Both the position numbers and the translations under genes were made by a program. 64,000 nucleotides of DNA from Mycobacterium sp. HUMS_12744610 (GTDB lineage: Bacteria; Actinomycetota; Actinomycetes; Mycobacteriales; Mycobacteriaceae): contig NZ_JBGEDP010000001.1 in the NCBI RefSeq assembly GCF_041206865.1, positions 2,976,001-3,040,000 of the forward strand, written 5' to 3'. Each line of letters begins with the position of its first letter. Position 1 is the first letter of the stretch. The notes beneath the pieces were generated by a model that worked only from the letters and a program-made list of their open reading frames with translations, was not told the origin of the DNA and did not search any database. Positions 36,026-46,396 of the stretch are shown here, piece by piece.

Positions 36026-37531
36026 TTACGCAGCCTTCGGGTAGCGGATAGTGCCACGAAGCCGGTGCAGGCCGTGCCCGTTGAACCACGCTTCGGTCCA
36101 CTGATCGGCCTGGCCTGCGCGTAGGTTGCGGCCCCGCTTCTTAACCATCAAGCGGAACAGCCGACTATTCACATACCAGTCGATCTGACGGAACTTCTCG
36201 GCGGCGTTACCGGTCCGAAAGTAGTTGCCCCAGCCGTGCAAGATCGGATTGAGATCCGCGATCACATCGCGAATATCGGCTCCGACCCGGTGACGACCGG
36301 TACGCTCACGAACTTTCGTCCGCAGCCGCACCATCGCCGTTTGGCTGGGCCAACGGTGCAGGTAGTAGCGCACAATGCGCTGCTGCTCCCACAACCGCCC
36401 CGACATGCGCGCCCGGAAATGACAACCCAGAAAATCCAGGCCCTCACGACCCTCACGCAGATCGACCACCTTCGTCTTCTCCGGATGCAGCCGCAACCCC
36501 AACGACGCCAGGATCTCTCCCACCGCTTCCAGAGCCACATTCGCCTGTGCCTGCGATCGGCACAGCACCACACCGTCATCGGCGTAGCGCACCAACTCAC
36601 CCACCCCGCGGGCGGACAGTTCAGTGTCGAGCACGTGCAGGAAGACGTTAGCCAGCAGCGGGGAGATGACCCCGCCCTGCGGGGTGCCCGCGACCGTCCG
36701 CGTCACCACCCCGTCGACCAACACCCCTGCTTGCAGCCACAAACGCAGCAGTTTGAGTATTCTGCGATCCGAGACCCGCCTGCCCACCAACTCAAGCAGG
36801 CGTTCGTGGTCGATCTCGCCGAAGAAATTGGCGATGTCGAACTCGACCACGAACCGATGACCCTCGATGAACCCGGTACGCAACCGCTCCATCGCCATCG
36901 TCGCCGACCGCTTCGGCCGAAACCCATACGAGCACGACAGAAAGTCCGCCTCGAAAATCGGTTCCAACACCAGCTTGGCCGCCGCCTGAGCCACCCGGTC
37001 TCGCACCGTGGGAATCCCCAACGGCCGCACACCACCTCGTGGTTTCGGAATCTCCACACGCCTGGCTGGCGCGGGACGATACACACCCTCGCAAAGGTCA
37101 TGGCGCAACTCACGCAACATGCGGTCCACGCCGTAATCCTCCACCGCGACCAGAGTGACACGATCCATCCCGGCCGCACCCCTGTTCTTGCGCACTCGTT
37201 CCCACGCCTCCACCAGGACGTCACCCCGACAGATACGGTCATACAGGACGTGGAAACGCCGACCCTTCGACTGCTTGGCCGCAGCCCATAGCGTGCGTTG
37301 CAGTTGTCGCACTTTCACCGGCGAGCAACTCAACGGCTCCTCGTCGGCTACGACAGGCGATAGCCCACCGGGGTAGTTGGACCGGGCAGACCCGGCCATG
37401 CCCTCACGCTTACCCACTTCACGCGCATGATCAAAGTCGGGGCCCTTCCCTCCCGGCGCGTTATGTTGCACGCCGATCCGCGGTACTACGACCCCATCGG
37501 ACTCCCGCTGCCCTCCAAAGGATTTCACCAT
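36026..37531 (-). CDS. ltrA: Group II intron reverse transcriptase/maturase
   Basis: A roughly 501-residue intron-encoded protein. The reverse transcriptase domain has RPLGIPTVRDRVAQAAAKLV, YGFRPKRSA, TPQGGVISPLLANVFLHVLD and the catalytic VRYADDGVVLC. A maturase domain X follows, ending with a GIIM-type region (HGWGNYFRTGNAAEKFRQ and then YVNSRLFRLMVKKRGR). There is no C-terminal HNH endonuclease, as in class C. ATG 37531 (MVKSFGGQRESDGVVVPRIG) fits relatives I recall; ATG 37399 is an alternative. All motifs are intact. Confidence 0.9.
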   Translation of the reverse strand: MVKSFGGQRESDGVVVPRIGVQHNAPGGKGPDFDHAREVGKREGMAGSARSNYPGGLSPVVADEEPLSCSPVKVRQLQRTLWAAAKQSKGRRFHVLYDRICRGDVLVEAWERVRKNRGAAGMDRVTLVAVEDYGVDRMLRELRHDLCEGVYRPAPARRVEIPKPRGGVRPLGIPTVRDRVAQAAAKLVLEPIFEADFLSCSYGFRPKRSATMAMERLRTGFIEGHRFVVEFDIANFFGEIDHERLLELVGRRVSDRRILKLLRLWLQAGVLVDGVVTRTVAGTPQGGVISPLLANVFLHVLDTELSARGVGELVRYADDGVVLCRSQAQANVALEAVGEILASLGLRLHPEKTKVVDLREGREGLDFLGCHFRARMSGRLWEQQRIVRYYLHRWPSQTAMVRLRTKVRERTGRHRVGADIRDVIADLNPILHGWGNYFRTGNAAEKFRQIDWYVNSRLFRLMVKKRGRNLRAGQADQWTEAWFNGHGLHRLRGTIRYPKAA

Positions 37532-37934
37532 CGGCTTATACCCCTGGTCTTTGCCCGACGAAGGCCAGGCAGACGGGTCTCTCCTGTTCCGAACCAGACT
37601 ATGTGCACGTGCCGCCACCCATACCCCGGGAAGACCCGACAAGCTGACCCCGGACCAGGGCTCGCCGGACATGGCCTTCGCCGTGAAATGAGCGGCTCGG
37701 CTCTCCCATTGTGGTTGTGACGAGGCTGCAGAGTTCGCTTAACGCTACGGCCCGCACACTTGCTCCCTCCAAAGAGGCTCTCGACACCCCGCTCAGCCCG
37801 CCAGATCTCTCCAACGAACCGGGGCCTGCTACCCGGCGCTCCGGTACCTACCGGGACGGGACTTCCACCCGCTAGTCCAATCCAACTTTCAGGACGCACC
37901 ATCGGACCAGCCTAGGCCGCTTCCGCCGGGGGCC

Positions 37935-38351
37935 TCAGCACTCGGCGGCGATCTTGAAGTCGGTGGTCACCACCTTGTTGGGGTTGCTGCTGCTGATGCC
38001 GTAGGCGTTGCCGCTGATGGTGTAGGCGTCGTTGGCGATGTCGGCGTGCGCCTCGCCCACGCCGCCTTCCCAGTAGCTGCCGGTGAAGCCGTCGACGTCA
38101 CGGATCTTCACCCACTGCGGGATCGCCCGGGCCCCGCTGAGCAGCACCACCGCCTCGACGCGACCGCCGCGGTCGCGGATGTCGATGGTGCGGTACGCCT
38201 GCTCCTGGCTGCACGCCGCGGGGCGGGTCGCATGGGTGGCGCCGTCGATGGTCAGATGGGCGGCCTTGCGCGGCATGGTCTGGGGCTGGGCGCACCCCGC
38301 GACACCAGCCGCCACCACCACACCAGCGACCGCGAGCAACCGGTTCGGCAC
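37935..38351 (-). CDS. lppE: Lipoprotein LppE (LpqH family)
   Basis: A 138-residue lipoprotein: signal peptide with lipobox VAGC (Cys20) for lipid attachment, then an LpqH-like beta domain with two further cysteines (PAACSQEQ and the terminal AAEC). It is exported and anchored in the outer face of the membrane. Gene order (cyp140, lppE, SDR) matches Rv1880c-Rv1882c. It is the first gene upstream of the intron on this strand. Confidence 0.9.
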   Translation of the reverse strand: MPNRLLAVAGVVVAAGVAGCAQPQTMPRKAAHLTIDGATHATRPAACSQEQAYRTIDIRDRGGRVEAVVLLSGARAIPQWVKIRDVDGFTGSYWEGGVGEAHADIANDAYTISGNAYGISSSNPNKVVTTDFKIAAEC

Positions 38352-38364
38352 GGCTTGACCTCCG

Positions 38365-39201
38365 TTACTGCCGCTCGGGCATCAGCGCGGGTAGGGATTT
38401 GAGGATACGGCCCCGCACGAATTCCGGGCTCAGGCCCTTGAGCAGGTCGATCATCCGGATGCTCCTGGGCGCGTACCAGTGCAATCGGGTCGGGTGCTGG
38501 TAGGCCCGCCAGGCCACCTGCGCGACGCTGCTCGCCGGCATCAGCCGGAACATGCCCTTCTTGGGCGCGCGGGCCCGCACGTCCTCGGCCGACGTCGCGC
38601 CGGCGCCGGCGTCGGCGGAGTGATCGGTGGTCGTGGTCAGGATGGCCGTGTCGATCAGTCCGGGCAGCACGTCGGCGACCCACACCCCGTGCCGCTGCCA
38701 TTCGACGCTCAGCGCCTCGGTCAGCCCCTTGACCGCGTGCTTGGTCGAGGAGTACACGGCCAGGCGCGGCATGCCGTAAGTGGCCGAGGACGACGACGTC
38801 GAGAACATCAGGCTGCCCGGGGTCTTCTTCAGGTAGGGCAACGCGGCATAGGCGCCGGTCAGCACCGCCTTGAAGTTCACCTCGACGACGCGCATCGCCG
38901 CCTCGTAGGGCACATCCTCGAACCAGCCGGTCTCGCCGATGCCGGCGTTGTTCCACATCATGTCCAGGCCGCCGCCGGTATTACCGGCACAGAAGTCGCC
39001 CAGGGCCCCCTCCAGCGCCGCTTTGTCCGTCACGTCGGCGGCGCGAGTCCACAGCCGATCACCGCGCAGTTCGCGCTCCAGGGTCGCCAGGCCCTCGGCG
39101 TTGCGGTCCACGGCACCGACCCGCCAGCCGTTGGCGTGGAACAGCCTGACCCCCTCGCGGCCCATGCCGCTGGCCGCGCCGGTGATGAGAACCGATCTCA
39201 A
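38365..39201 (-). CDS. Short-chain dehydrogenase/reductase (Rv1882c-like)
   Basis: A 278-residue classical SDR: cofactor loop TGAASGMGREG, NNAG in MMWNNAGIGE, and catalytic Ser/Tyr/Lys in STSSSSATYGMPRLAVYSST with YSSTKHAVKG. It probably oxidises or reduces an alcohol with NAD(P). A TTG start at 39201 is chosen because earlier sequence belongs to the upstream SRPBCC gene, whose stop lies two bases before it. Substrate unknown. Confidence 0.88.
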   Translation of the reverse strand: MRSVLITGAASGMGREGVRLFHANGWRVGAVDRNAEGLATLERELRGDRLWTRAADVTDKAALEGALGDFCAGNTGGGLDMMWNNAGIGETGWFEDVPYEAAMRVVEVNFKAVLTGAYAALPYLKKTPGSLMFSTSSSSATYGMPRLAVYSSTKHAVKGLTEALSVEWQRHGVWVADVLPGLIDTAILTTTTDHSADAGAGATSAEDVRARAPKKGMFRLMPASSVAQVAWRAYQHPTRLHWYAPRSIRMIDLLKGLSPEFVRGRILKSLPALMPERQ

Positions 39202-39202
39202 G

Positions 39203-39658
39203 TCAGCCTGCCTCGACCACATCTTTGATGCGGTTGAGGGTCTTGGTCATGTCGCGGATGTTGCGCCGCTTGCGCAAGAAGCCGCCGAACAGCCAGTAGA
39301 CGGCCAGCAACGGGGAGGAGTTCAGCCGAAACGACTCGGTGACGTCGGTGCCGCCTTCGCTGGGCGCCAGCCGGTAGTGCCAGTTGTTCACCGCCCTGTC
39401 ACCGACGAGCACCGCGAACCCGAACTCGCGGCCGGGTTCGCAGGCGGTGACTTTGCACGTCGTCCAATACACCGGACCGATTTCGTTGCGCCGGACGTGA
39501 CCACGGAATTTGGCGCCGAGCGCGGGGCCGGTGGCACCGCCCAGCCATTCGGCCTCGAAGACCTCCGGGGAGAACCGCCCGATGTTGCGCACGTCCGCGA
39601 TCACATCCCAGACCTTGTTCGCGGGCGCACTCATGTGAACCGTCGCAGAACCTTCCAT
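39203..39658 (-). CDS. SRPBCC family protein (Rv1883c-like)
   Basis: A 151-residue polyketide cyclase/START-like protein. Key segments are GSATVHMSAPANKVWDVIADV, ARFSPEVFEAEW-type middle sequence and a conserved WHYRLAPSEGGTDVTESFRL. These folds bind hydrophobic ligands in a deep cavity. It is tightly spaced with the SDR gene, implying one operon and perhaps a shared lipid or polyketide substrate. Confidence 0.85.
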   Translation of the reverse strand: MEGSATVHMSAPANKVWDVIADVRNIGRFSPEVFEAEWLGGATGPALGAKFRGHVRRNEIGPVYWTTCKVTACEPGREFGFAVLVGDRAVNNWHYRLAPSEGGTDVTESFRLNSSPLLAVYWLFGGFLRKRRNIRDMTKTLNRIKDVVEAG

Positions 39659-39718
39659 CGCCTGATCAAAACACAGCTCCGCGCCCGCTCCTAGACCTCG
39701 AGGGGCGCGCGCCGCCCA

Positions 39719-40132
39719 CTAGTGCGGCGCGGCGAGCTGGATCAGGCCGTTGATGATCTGCTTGATGCCCTGCGCCGGGTGCGAGTACCACGCGATCGGC
39801 AGGCCCGATTCGGCGCCGCACTTCGGCCAGGGCTCGACACCCTCTTCGGCGAAAACCCGTTCGGCCACGGCGATTTGTTCCGCCCGCGACGCGGCCGCCG
39901 GGTTACCGACACCGCCGTAGCGGGCCCAGGTGCTCGGCTTGAACTGCAGTCCACCGTATTCGCCGTTTCCGGTGTTGGCGTGCCAATTGCCGCCGGACTC
40001 GCACTGCGCGATCGCGTCCCAGTTGGGCTCCAGGGGTGCGGCGTGGGCCACGCCGAGGGATGAGGTGAGCCACGTTGCGACGAACCCGCCGACCGTCAGG
40101 GCGTTGACGCGAAGTTTGCCGGGTTTTTTCAT
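39719..40132 (-). CDS. rpfC: Resuscitation-promoting factor RpfC
   Basis: A secreted peptidoglycan-cleaving factor that wakes dormant cells. A Lys-rich start and signal peptide ([17 protein letters not shown] to VAHA) precede the transglycosylase-like Rpf domain: [19 protein letters not shown] with the catalytic Glu in CESGG, then [14 protein letters not shown] and the second cysteine in PKCGAES. There is no LysM or G5 domain, as expected for RpfC. ATG 40132 is preferred for its signal peptide; ATG 40171 is in frame upstream. Confidence 0.92.
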   Translation of the reverse strand: MKKPGKLRVNALTVGGFVATWLTSSLGVAHAAPLEPNWDAIAQCESGGNWHANTGNGEYGGLQFKPSTWARYGGVGNPAAASRAEQIAVAERVFAEEGVEPWPKCGAESGLPIAWYSHPAQGIKQIINGLIQLAAPH

Positions 40133-40264
40133 GCCCAGCATTTCGGCGGGCGTGTCCAAAGCGTTACCCATTTGAAAATGACGCGAGATATGCCGTCTAT
40201 CTGCGGAAATCGCCCTACCGACAAGTCAAATCGGATTTTTAGAATTCCGTGAGAAAAAACTAAA

Positions 40265-40840
40265 CTATCGCTGGCAATATGATCGCGTGGCCGCCGAGAG
40301 GGCTTGCCGGTAGAGGCCGTCCAGCGGCCGCGCGACGTCAGTCCTGGCGGCGTCGAGCCGCCCGGCACAGGCCGGCGAGTGCAGCACGTCCCAGTTGGCC
40401 ACGACCTGACTCGGCATCGTCTCGATGAGCGCATCGATCGCCGACCGCGACGCCGAGAGGTCCGTCGCATCGGCCGGTGCGCTGTCGGGGTCCAGCTTCC
40501 ACTGCGCGAAGCGGCTGTATTCGATCGCCTCGGTCGCGTTGACCTGATCGCCGAAGATGCGGGCGACGTAACCGGCGTCGATGTTCCGGACGCTCGCCTG
40601 CGCGCCCAGCGCGTCGAGTTCCTGCCGGACACGGGCGGGGTCCTCGACGGCTCCGCCGGTCTTCCACTCGAAGGCCGCCACCGGCTCGTCGAGACCCAGC
40701 CGGCGCGCGGCGGCACCGACCAGCTCGACGAGCGGGCCGTCGGCGCCGGCCCCCGCGTGCGGCACAAACGACGTGCCGACCAGCGTGACGAGCACGGCGC
40801 ACAGCCGGCGACCGCGGGGTTGCCCGCCGACAACGGTCAT
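40265..40840 (-). CDS. Secreted chorismate mutase (AroQ-gamma type)
   Basis: A 191-residue exported chorismate mutase that turns chorismate into prephenate outside the cytosol, matching Rv1885c. It has a signal peptide ending near AGA, an all-helical domain with VRNIDAGYVARIFGDQVNATEAIEY and two cysteines (SPACAGRL and the C-terminal SYCQR) that form the known disulfide. ATG 40840 follows an in-frame GTG at 40846. The next 93 bases to rpfC are A/T rich but show no clear RNA element. Confidence 0.9.
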   Translation of the reverse strand: MTVVGGQPRGRRLCAVLVTLVGTSFVPHAGAGADGPLVELVGAAARRLGLDEPVAAFEWKTGGAVEDPARVRQELDALGAQASVRNIDAGYVARIFGDQVNATEAIEYSRFAQWKLDPDSAPADATDLSASRSAIDALIETMPSQVVANWDVLHSPACAGRLDAARTDVARPLDGLYRQALSAATRSYCQR

Positions 40841-40918
40841 GACCACGATTGTGGACCGACACCGGACCGCACCGGTCGAAGTTGGCTAGCCTGGCCCCAG
40901 ACAAACTCAGACACCCCG

Positions 40919-41533
40919 ATGAGCCAGACCGCCTACGACCGTCGCCCCACAAGTCAGGGGACACCACCGCGATGGCTGCGCCCGACGCAGGTTCGCGCAT
41001 TGACGGCTGCCGTGCTCGCCACCTCGCTGACGCTGGGCGGGGTCTTCGTGGCGGTGGACAGGCTGCATTCCACGCCCGCCGACCTCCTCGACCATCCGGC
41101 CGACCCGATCGGCGACGAGCAGGCCGAGTCCCAGGTGCTCAACGCGGCCAGAGAGATCGTCAGCGTCGCCCAGCTGGACACCTCGTCGGCCGGCTACTCC
41201 CTGATGTCCTGCAAGAACCGGTACGACCCCCCGTATCAGGGCGCCATCTACCTGACCTTCGCGCTGCCGGCCGGTGCCCGGAGTTTCAGCTATTTCCCGG
41301 CGATCCTGCGCGCGCTCGCCGCCCGCGGCTGGGCCGAGGGCCAACCGGCCAACGATCACGCCCTGGGCACGACGCTCTCCAAGGACGCCGTCACGGCGGT
41401 CATCTACCGCCAGGACGAGGATCCGGGGCTGGGCATCGTCCGCGTCTACGGTCAGTGCCGGAACATGAACGATCACACCGGCGACGCGACGGCGTGGACC
41501 GATGTCACCGACCGGTTCGCGAAGAAGCGCTGA
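40919..41533 (+). CDS. Mycobacterial membrane-anchored protein of unknown function
   Basis: A 204-residue protein with a cytosolic N-terminus, one transmembrane helix (TAAVLATSLTLGGVFVAV) at about residues 30-48 and an outside domain with cysteines in SLMSCKNRYDPPYQG and VYGQCRNMN. This family is widespread in mycobacteria without known function. It diverges from the chorismate mutase gene and converges on fbpB across a strong hairpin. Confidence 0.75.
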   Translation: MSQTAYDRRPTSQGTPPRWLRPTQVRALTAAVLATSLTLGGVFVAVDRLHSTPADLLDHPADPIGDEQAESQVLNAAREIVSVAQLDTSSAGYSLMSCKNRYDPPYQGAIYLTFALPAGARSFSYFPAILRALAARGWAEGQPANDHALGTTLSKDAVTAVIYRQDEDPGLGIVRVYGQCRNMNDHTGDATAWTDVTDRFAKKR

Positions 41534-41556
41534 CAACCGGCCATGGGCCTTCGACG

Positions 41557-41594
41557 CGCTGCTGCGCCCGACGGAATCGTCGGGCGCAGCAGCG
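41557..41594. terminator. Perfect 17-bp bidirectional hairpin
   Basis: CGCTGCTGCGCCCGACG and its exact complement flank the loop GAAT. It lies between two converging genes, 24 bases after one stop and 20 bases after the other, so it can end both transcripts. Confidence 0.85.
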
Positions 41595-41613
41595 GAACGT
41601 CAGCAGGGCGGGT

Positions 41614-43181
<1,568 letters not shown>

Positions 43182-44312
43182 TTGGACACGGTACTGGGAC
43201 TGTCGGTGACGTCGACCGCCGTCGGGTGGGTCCTCGCCGAGGGGCACGATGCCGACGGCACCATTCTGGACCACCGCGAGATGCCGCTGCATGCCGGCGG
43301 CGGGGTGCCCGCAGTGGGCACGGCCGAGCAGGTCACCGGTGAGGTACTGCGGGTGGAGGCCATGGCGGCCGCGAACGATCAGCGGGTGCGAGTCGTCGGC
43401 GTGACGTGGACCGACGAGGCTGCCGCGCAGGCCGCGCTGCTGATGGAGGCGCTGACCGACGCGGGTTTCGACAACATCGTCCCGGTCCGATTGCTCGAGG
43501 CGGTCGAGACGCTGGCTCGGGCCATCGCGCCCGTCATCGGTTTCGAACAGACCGTGGTCTGCATCCTCGAGCACGACTTCGCCACCGTCGTCATGGTCCA
43601 CACCCACAACGGCGCGACGCAGACTGCCGTCAAGCACTTGAGCGGCGGCTTCGACGGCCTCACGTCGTGGCTGACCGGGATGTTCGAGCGCAACGGCTGG
43701 CGTCCCGGGGGAGTGGTCGTCGTCGGCGCCGACAGCGACATCCAGGATTTCTCGTGGGAGCTGGAAAAGGCTTTGCCGGTCCCGGTGTTCGCCCAGAACA
43801 TGGTCCAGGTGACAGTGGCCCGGGGCGCGGCGCTGACCGCGGCGCGCAGCACCGAGTTCACCGATGAGCAACTGGTGGTGCACACGCCCGAACCGGGCGC
43901 TGCACCCGCGCGGCCCCGGCGCCTGTCCTATGCCGGCGCGGTGACCGCGCTGTCCGCCGGCGCGGTCACCTTCGTCGCCTCGCTGTCGCTGGCCGTGGGC
44001 ATCGAGATCTCCCCGAAGGGCGACGCCACCTCGGCGAAGCACGCGGTGCACTCCCGGGCACCGCAGGTGGCCCAGGCCGTCGCACCGGCCGTCGCACCGC
44101 CCCGGCAGGCCACAGTGTCGCCCGCGCCGGCGCCGGAGGCCACGGCGTCGGCGCCCGCTGACGAAACACCCGCCGCGGAAGCGGTGCAGCCGCGCACCCC
44201 CGAGGAACAGCCATCGGCGCCCGACACCCGCCAGCCCTACCTCGCCAGAGTGCTCGAGCACATCCCCGGCGACGCGGGCGACTCGGCGCCGGGCGCTGCC
44301 GAGCAACCGTGA
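43182..44312 (+). CDS. DUF7159-type mycobacterial protein
   Basis: A 376-residue protein with an actin/ASKHA-like N-terminal region typical of DUF7159: MDTVLGLSVTSTAVGWVLAE and VGVTWTDEAAAQAALLMEAL, plus VARGAALTAARS. A transmembrane helix at about 252-270 (AVTALSAGAVTFVASLSLAV) precedes an Ala/Pro-rich outside tail. TTG 43182 is the start, with GAGGTG upstream. Function unknown; members sit in many mycobacterial genomes. Confidence 0.75.
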   Translation: MDTVLGLSVTSTAVGWVLAEGHDADGTILDHREMPLHAGGGVPAVGTAEQVTGEVLRVEAMAAANDQRVRVVGVTWTDEAAAQAALLMEALTDAGFDNIVPVRLLEAVETLARAIAPVIGFEQTVVCILEHDFATVVMVHTHNGATQTAVKHLSGGFDGLTSWLTGMFERNGWRPGGVVVVGADSDIQDFSWELEKALPVPVFAQNMVQVTVARGAALTAARSTEFTDEQLVVHTPEPGAAPARPRRLSYAGAVTALSAGAVTFVASLSLAVGIEISPKGDATSAKHAVHSRAPQVAQAVAPAVAPPRQATVSPAPAPEATASAPADETPAAEAVQPRTPEEQPSAPDTRQPYLARVLEHIPGDAGDSAPGAAEQP

Positions 44313-44319
44313 TCCGGGA

Positions 44320-44739
44320 CTACCCGCGCCGGGTCGCCGTGCAGTAGTAGTTGTCCAGGAATGCCGCGTTGGCCGGCGTGTCCGCGATCTCGGGCAGTCC
44401 GTTGACGGTCAGCAACTGGTTCAGCGTCGTCGAGCCGGTCTCCCAGCCGTGGTCGCCGAGGTAGGCCGCGACGTCGTTGCGTTCGACGTCATACCGCAGA
44501 TCGGCCAGCTCGATGTCGAACCCGTGTGCCCGCCACCACTCGCTCGCCGCTTGCAGCGGGTCCACGGCGGGACCGTCGGCCTCGCCCTGCGGGCTGGCGA
44601 AGATCTCGGCGGCCAGCCTGCTGTCCGAGGCGCTGAGCTCGGTGATGTTGTCCAGCAGGCGATCCTGGGCCTCTGGCGGCAGGAACGCCAGCAGCCCCTC
44701 CGCGATCCATGCGGTGGGCCGCCTGGCATCAAAACCCGC
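44320..44739 (-). pseudogene. Truncated TIGR00027 SAM methyltransferase
   Basis: Only the C-terminal 139 codons remain: AGFDARRPTAWIAEGLLAFL, DRLLDNITELSASDSRLAAE and so on to YYCTATRRG. A TAG at 44740-44742 and foreign sequence replace the N-terminal half and the SAM-binding site. Full-length relatives have about 300 residues; one is present at 55130-56056. A short protein starting at GTG 44565 could be made but would lack SAM binding. Confidence 0.7.
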
Positions 44740-44810
44740 CTACCGCAACGCCTTCGGCCAGTCCTGGCATCGAGCCCCTTCCGGTGAACCGGGGACACGA
44801 GCGGTAGCTG

Positions 44811-45359
44811 TCAGTCGCCTTTGGCGTGCACCGCGGTGAACGCCAGCGTCACCTCGTCGGCGACCTGCACCGAGCCCATCAGCAGCGAATAGGGCTTGAC
44901 GCCGTAGTCGGACTGGCGAACGCCGGTGTCCGCCGACATCCGCCAGGTGTCACCGAGATCCTCTGTTCGCAAGTCGACGGCGTGTTCGCGCGATTTCCCC
45001 CGAATGTGCAGCTTCCCGATGATCCGATACCCGCCCTCGGTCTTGTTAATCGTCTCGGCGACGAAGCGGATGTCGGGGAAGCGGCCGGCATCCAACGACT
45101 TCAACGCATTCGACCGCGCCAGGGCCTTTTCCGGCGCGGACAACCCCTTGACGCCGCCCTCGCCGCGCAGCACCTCGAGGGAATCCGTCTCGACCACCAA
45201 CTCCAGGCCCGCCGGTTCGGTCCCGGCCCAGCTCACCGTGGCGTGCCATCGCGTCATCGCGATCGTGAGGCGGTGGCCCATGCGCGCGGCCCGGCCGGTG
45301 ACCCGGGTGCGGATGAGCAACTCACCGTCGGAGGCGTCCAGCGCCCAGGTGTCGGTCAC
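44811..45359 (-). CDS. YceI family lipid-binding protein
   Basis: A 182-residue YceI/lipocalin-like beta-barrel protein. Marks are ALDASDGELLIRTRVTGRAA, the middle LELVVETDSLEVLRGEGGVK and FPDIRFVAETINKTEGGYRI, then GKLHIRGKSREHAVDL. YceI barrels hold isoprenoid or lipid chains; no signal peptide is visible here. It is 14 bases downstream of the alcohol dehydrogenase on the same strand and likely in its operon. Confidence 0.85.
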   Translation of the reverse strand: MTDTWALDASDGELLIRTRVTGRAARMGHRLTIAMTRWHATVSWAGTEPAGLELVVETDSLEVLRGEGGVKGLSAPEKALARSNALKSLDAGRFPDIRFVAETINKTEGGYRIIGKLHIRGKSREHAVDLRTEDLGDTWRMSADTGVRQSDYGVKPYSLLMGSVQVADEVTLAFTAVHAKGD

Positions 45360-45373
45360 AGACGGCCCCCTGG

Positions 45374-46387
45374 TCACATGGTGAGGACGGTGCGGTAGTG
45401 GGCGCGGCCTTCCTCGAGCGCCGCGTAGCCCTGCGCGGCCTGCGCCAGCGGCAGCTCCTCGACCCACGCGCGCACGCCCGCCATCACGGCGAAATGCATT
45501 GTGTCCTCGACGTCCTTGGCGGTGCCCGAGGGATGCCCGACGATGCGCAGCCCCGGGCTGATCAGCTGGACGGGACTGATCGGCAGGGGGTCGGGGGTCA
45601 CGCCGAGCGTGACCAGTTCGCCCTGGGGCGACAGCCCGCCGACGGTGTCGGCCATGGCCTGCGAGTTGCCGGCGGTGGCCAGGACGACCGCCGCCCCGCC
45701 CAGCGCCCGCATCGCCTCGGCGACGTCGCCGCTGGTCGAGCCGACGTAGTGGTGGGCCCCCAACTTCCGCGCATCCTCGGCTTTGGCGGTGCCGCGGTTG
45801 ATCGCGATAGTCTCGAAGCCCATCGCCCGGGCGAACTGAATCGCCAGGTGGCCGAGACCGCCGACGCCCAGGACCGCAACCCGGTCACCCGGCAACGCCT
45901 TGGTGTGGCGCAGCGCGTTGTAGGTCGTCACACCGGCGCAACCCATCGGGGCGGCCTCCACGTCGGTGAGCCCGTCCGGAATCCGGGCCAGCGCGCTGGC
46001 CGGCACCGTCACCGACTCCGCGTAACCGCCGGGGTAGTGCCAGCTGGGGACCTTGCCGTTTTCGCAGTGAATGAACTGGCCTTTCCGACACTGGTCGCAC
46101 CGGTAGCAGCAGCCGCCGAACCAACCGACCGCCACCCGCTCGCCAACCGCGAAATCCTCGACACCCGCGCCGAGTTCGGCGATGTTCCCGGCGATCTCAT
46201 GACCGGGAGTCAGGGGCCAGGATATGTTCGGGAAGCCGCCGTGGACGAAGGCTCGGTCGGTGCCGCAGATGCCGCACGCGGTGACCGCTATGCGCACCTC
46301 ATCGCGGGCGGGTGCTCGGGTTTCGACGGCGGCGAGCTCCAGGGAGCCACCGGCAGAATGGATTTGGACGGCTTGGTGAGTGGGCAC
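45374..46387 (-). CDS. Zinc-dependent alcohol dehydrogenase
   Basis: A 337-residue MDR enzyme. The catalytic zinc ligands are in ACGICGTDRAFVHGG and the GHEIAG histidine-glutamate, and four cysteines in CCYRCDQCRKGQFIHC resemble a structural zinc lobe. The NAD(P) site is VLGVGGLGHLAIQ. It should oxidise or reduce a primary alcohol. It begins nine bases after the CYP125-like gene, so a hydroxylated P450 product is a likely substrate; that is inference. Confidence 0.9.
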   Translation of the reverse strand: MPTHQAVQIHSAGGSLELAAVETRAPARDEVRIAVTACGICGTDRAFVHGGFPNISWPLTPGHEIAGNIAELGAGVEDFAVGERVAVGWFGGCCYRCDQCRKGQFIHCENGKVPSWHYPGGYAESVTVPASALARIPDGLTDVEAAPMGCAGVTTYNALRHTKALPGDRVAVLGVGGLGHLAIQFARAMGFETIAINRGTAKAEDARKLGAHHYVGSTSGDVAEAMRALGGAAVVLATAGNSQAMADTVGGLSPQGELVTLGVTPDPLPISPVQLISPGLRIVGHPSGTAKDVEDTMHFAVMAGVRAWVEELPLAQAAQGYAALEEGRAHYRTVLTM

Positions 46388-46396
46388 CCACTTAGC

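Larger units (their letters stand above)
35925..37899 (-). mobile_element. Group II intron (class C-like), complete
   Basis: A retroelement of nearly 2 kb on the minus strand. The 5' end GTGCGTCCTG begins at 37899, matching the GUGYG rule. The maturase lies in domain IV, a well-formed domain V at 35970-36003 follows it, and a G-rich domain VI ends close to the cyp140 start codon. The 3' edge is uncertain by about 12 bases. Upstream, after lppE, GGCC-type inverted repeats (AGGCC and GGCCT) suggest insertion behind a terminator, the habit of class C introns. Confidence 0.85.
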
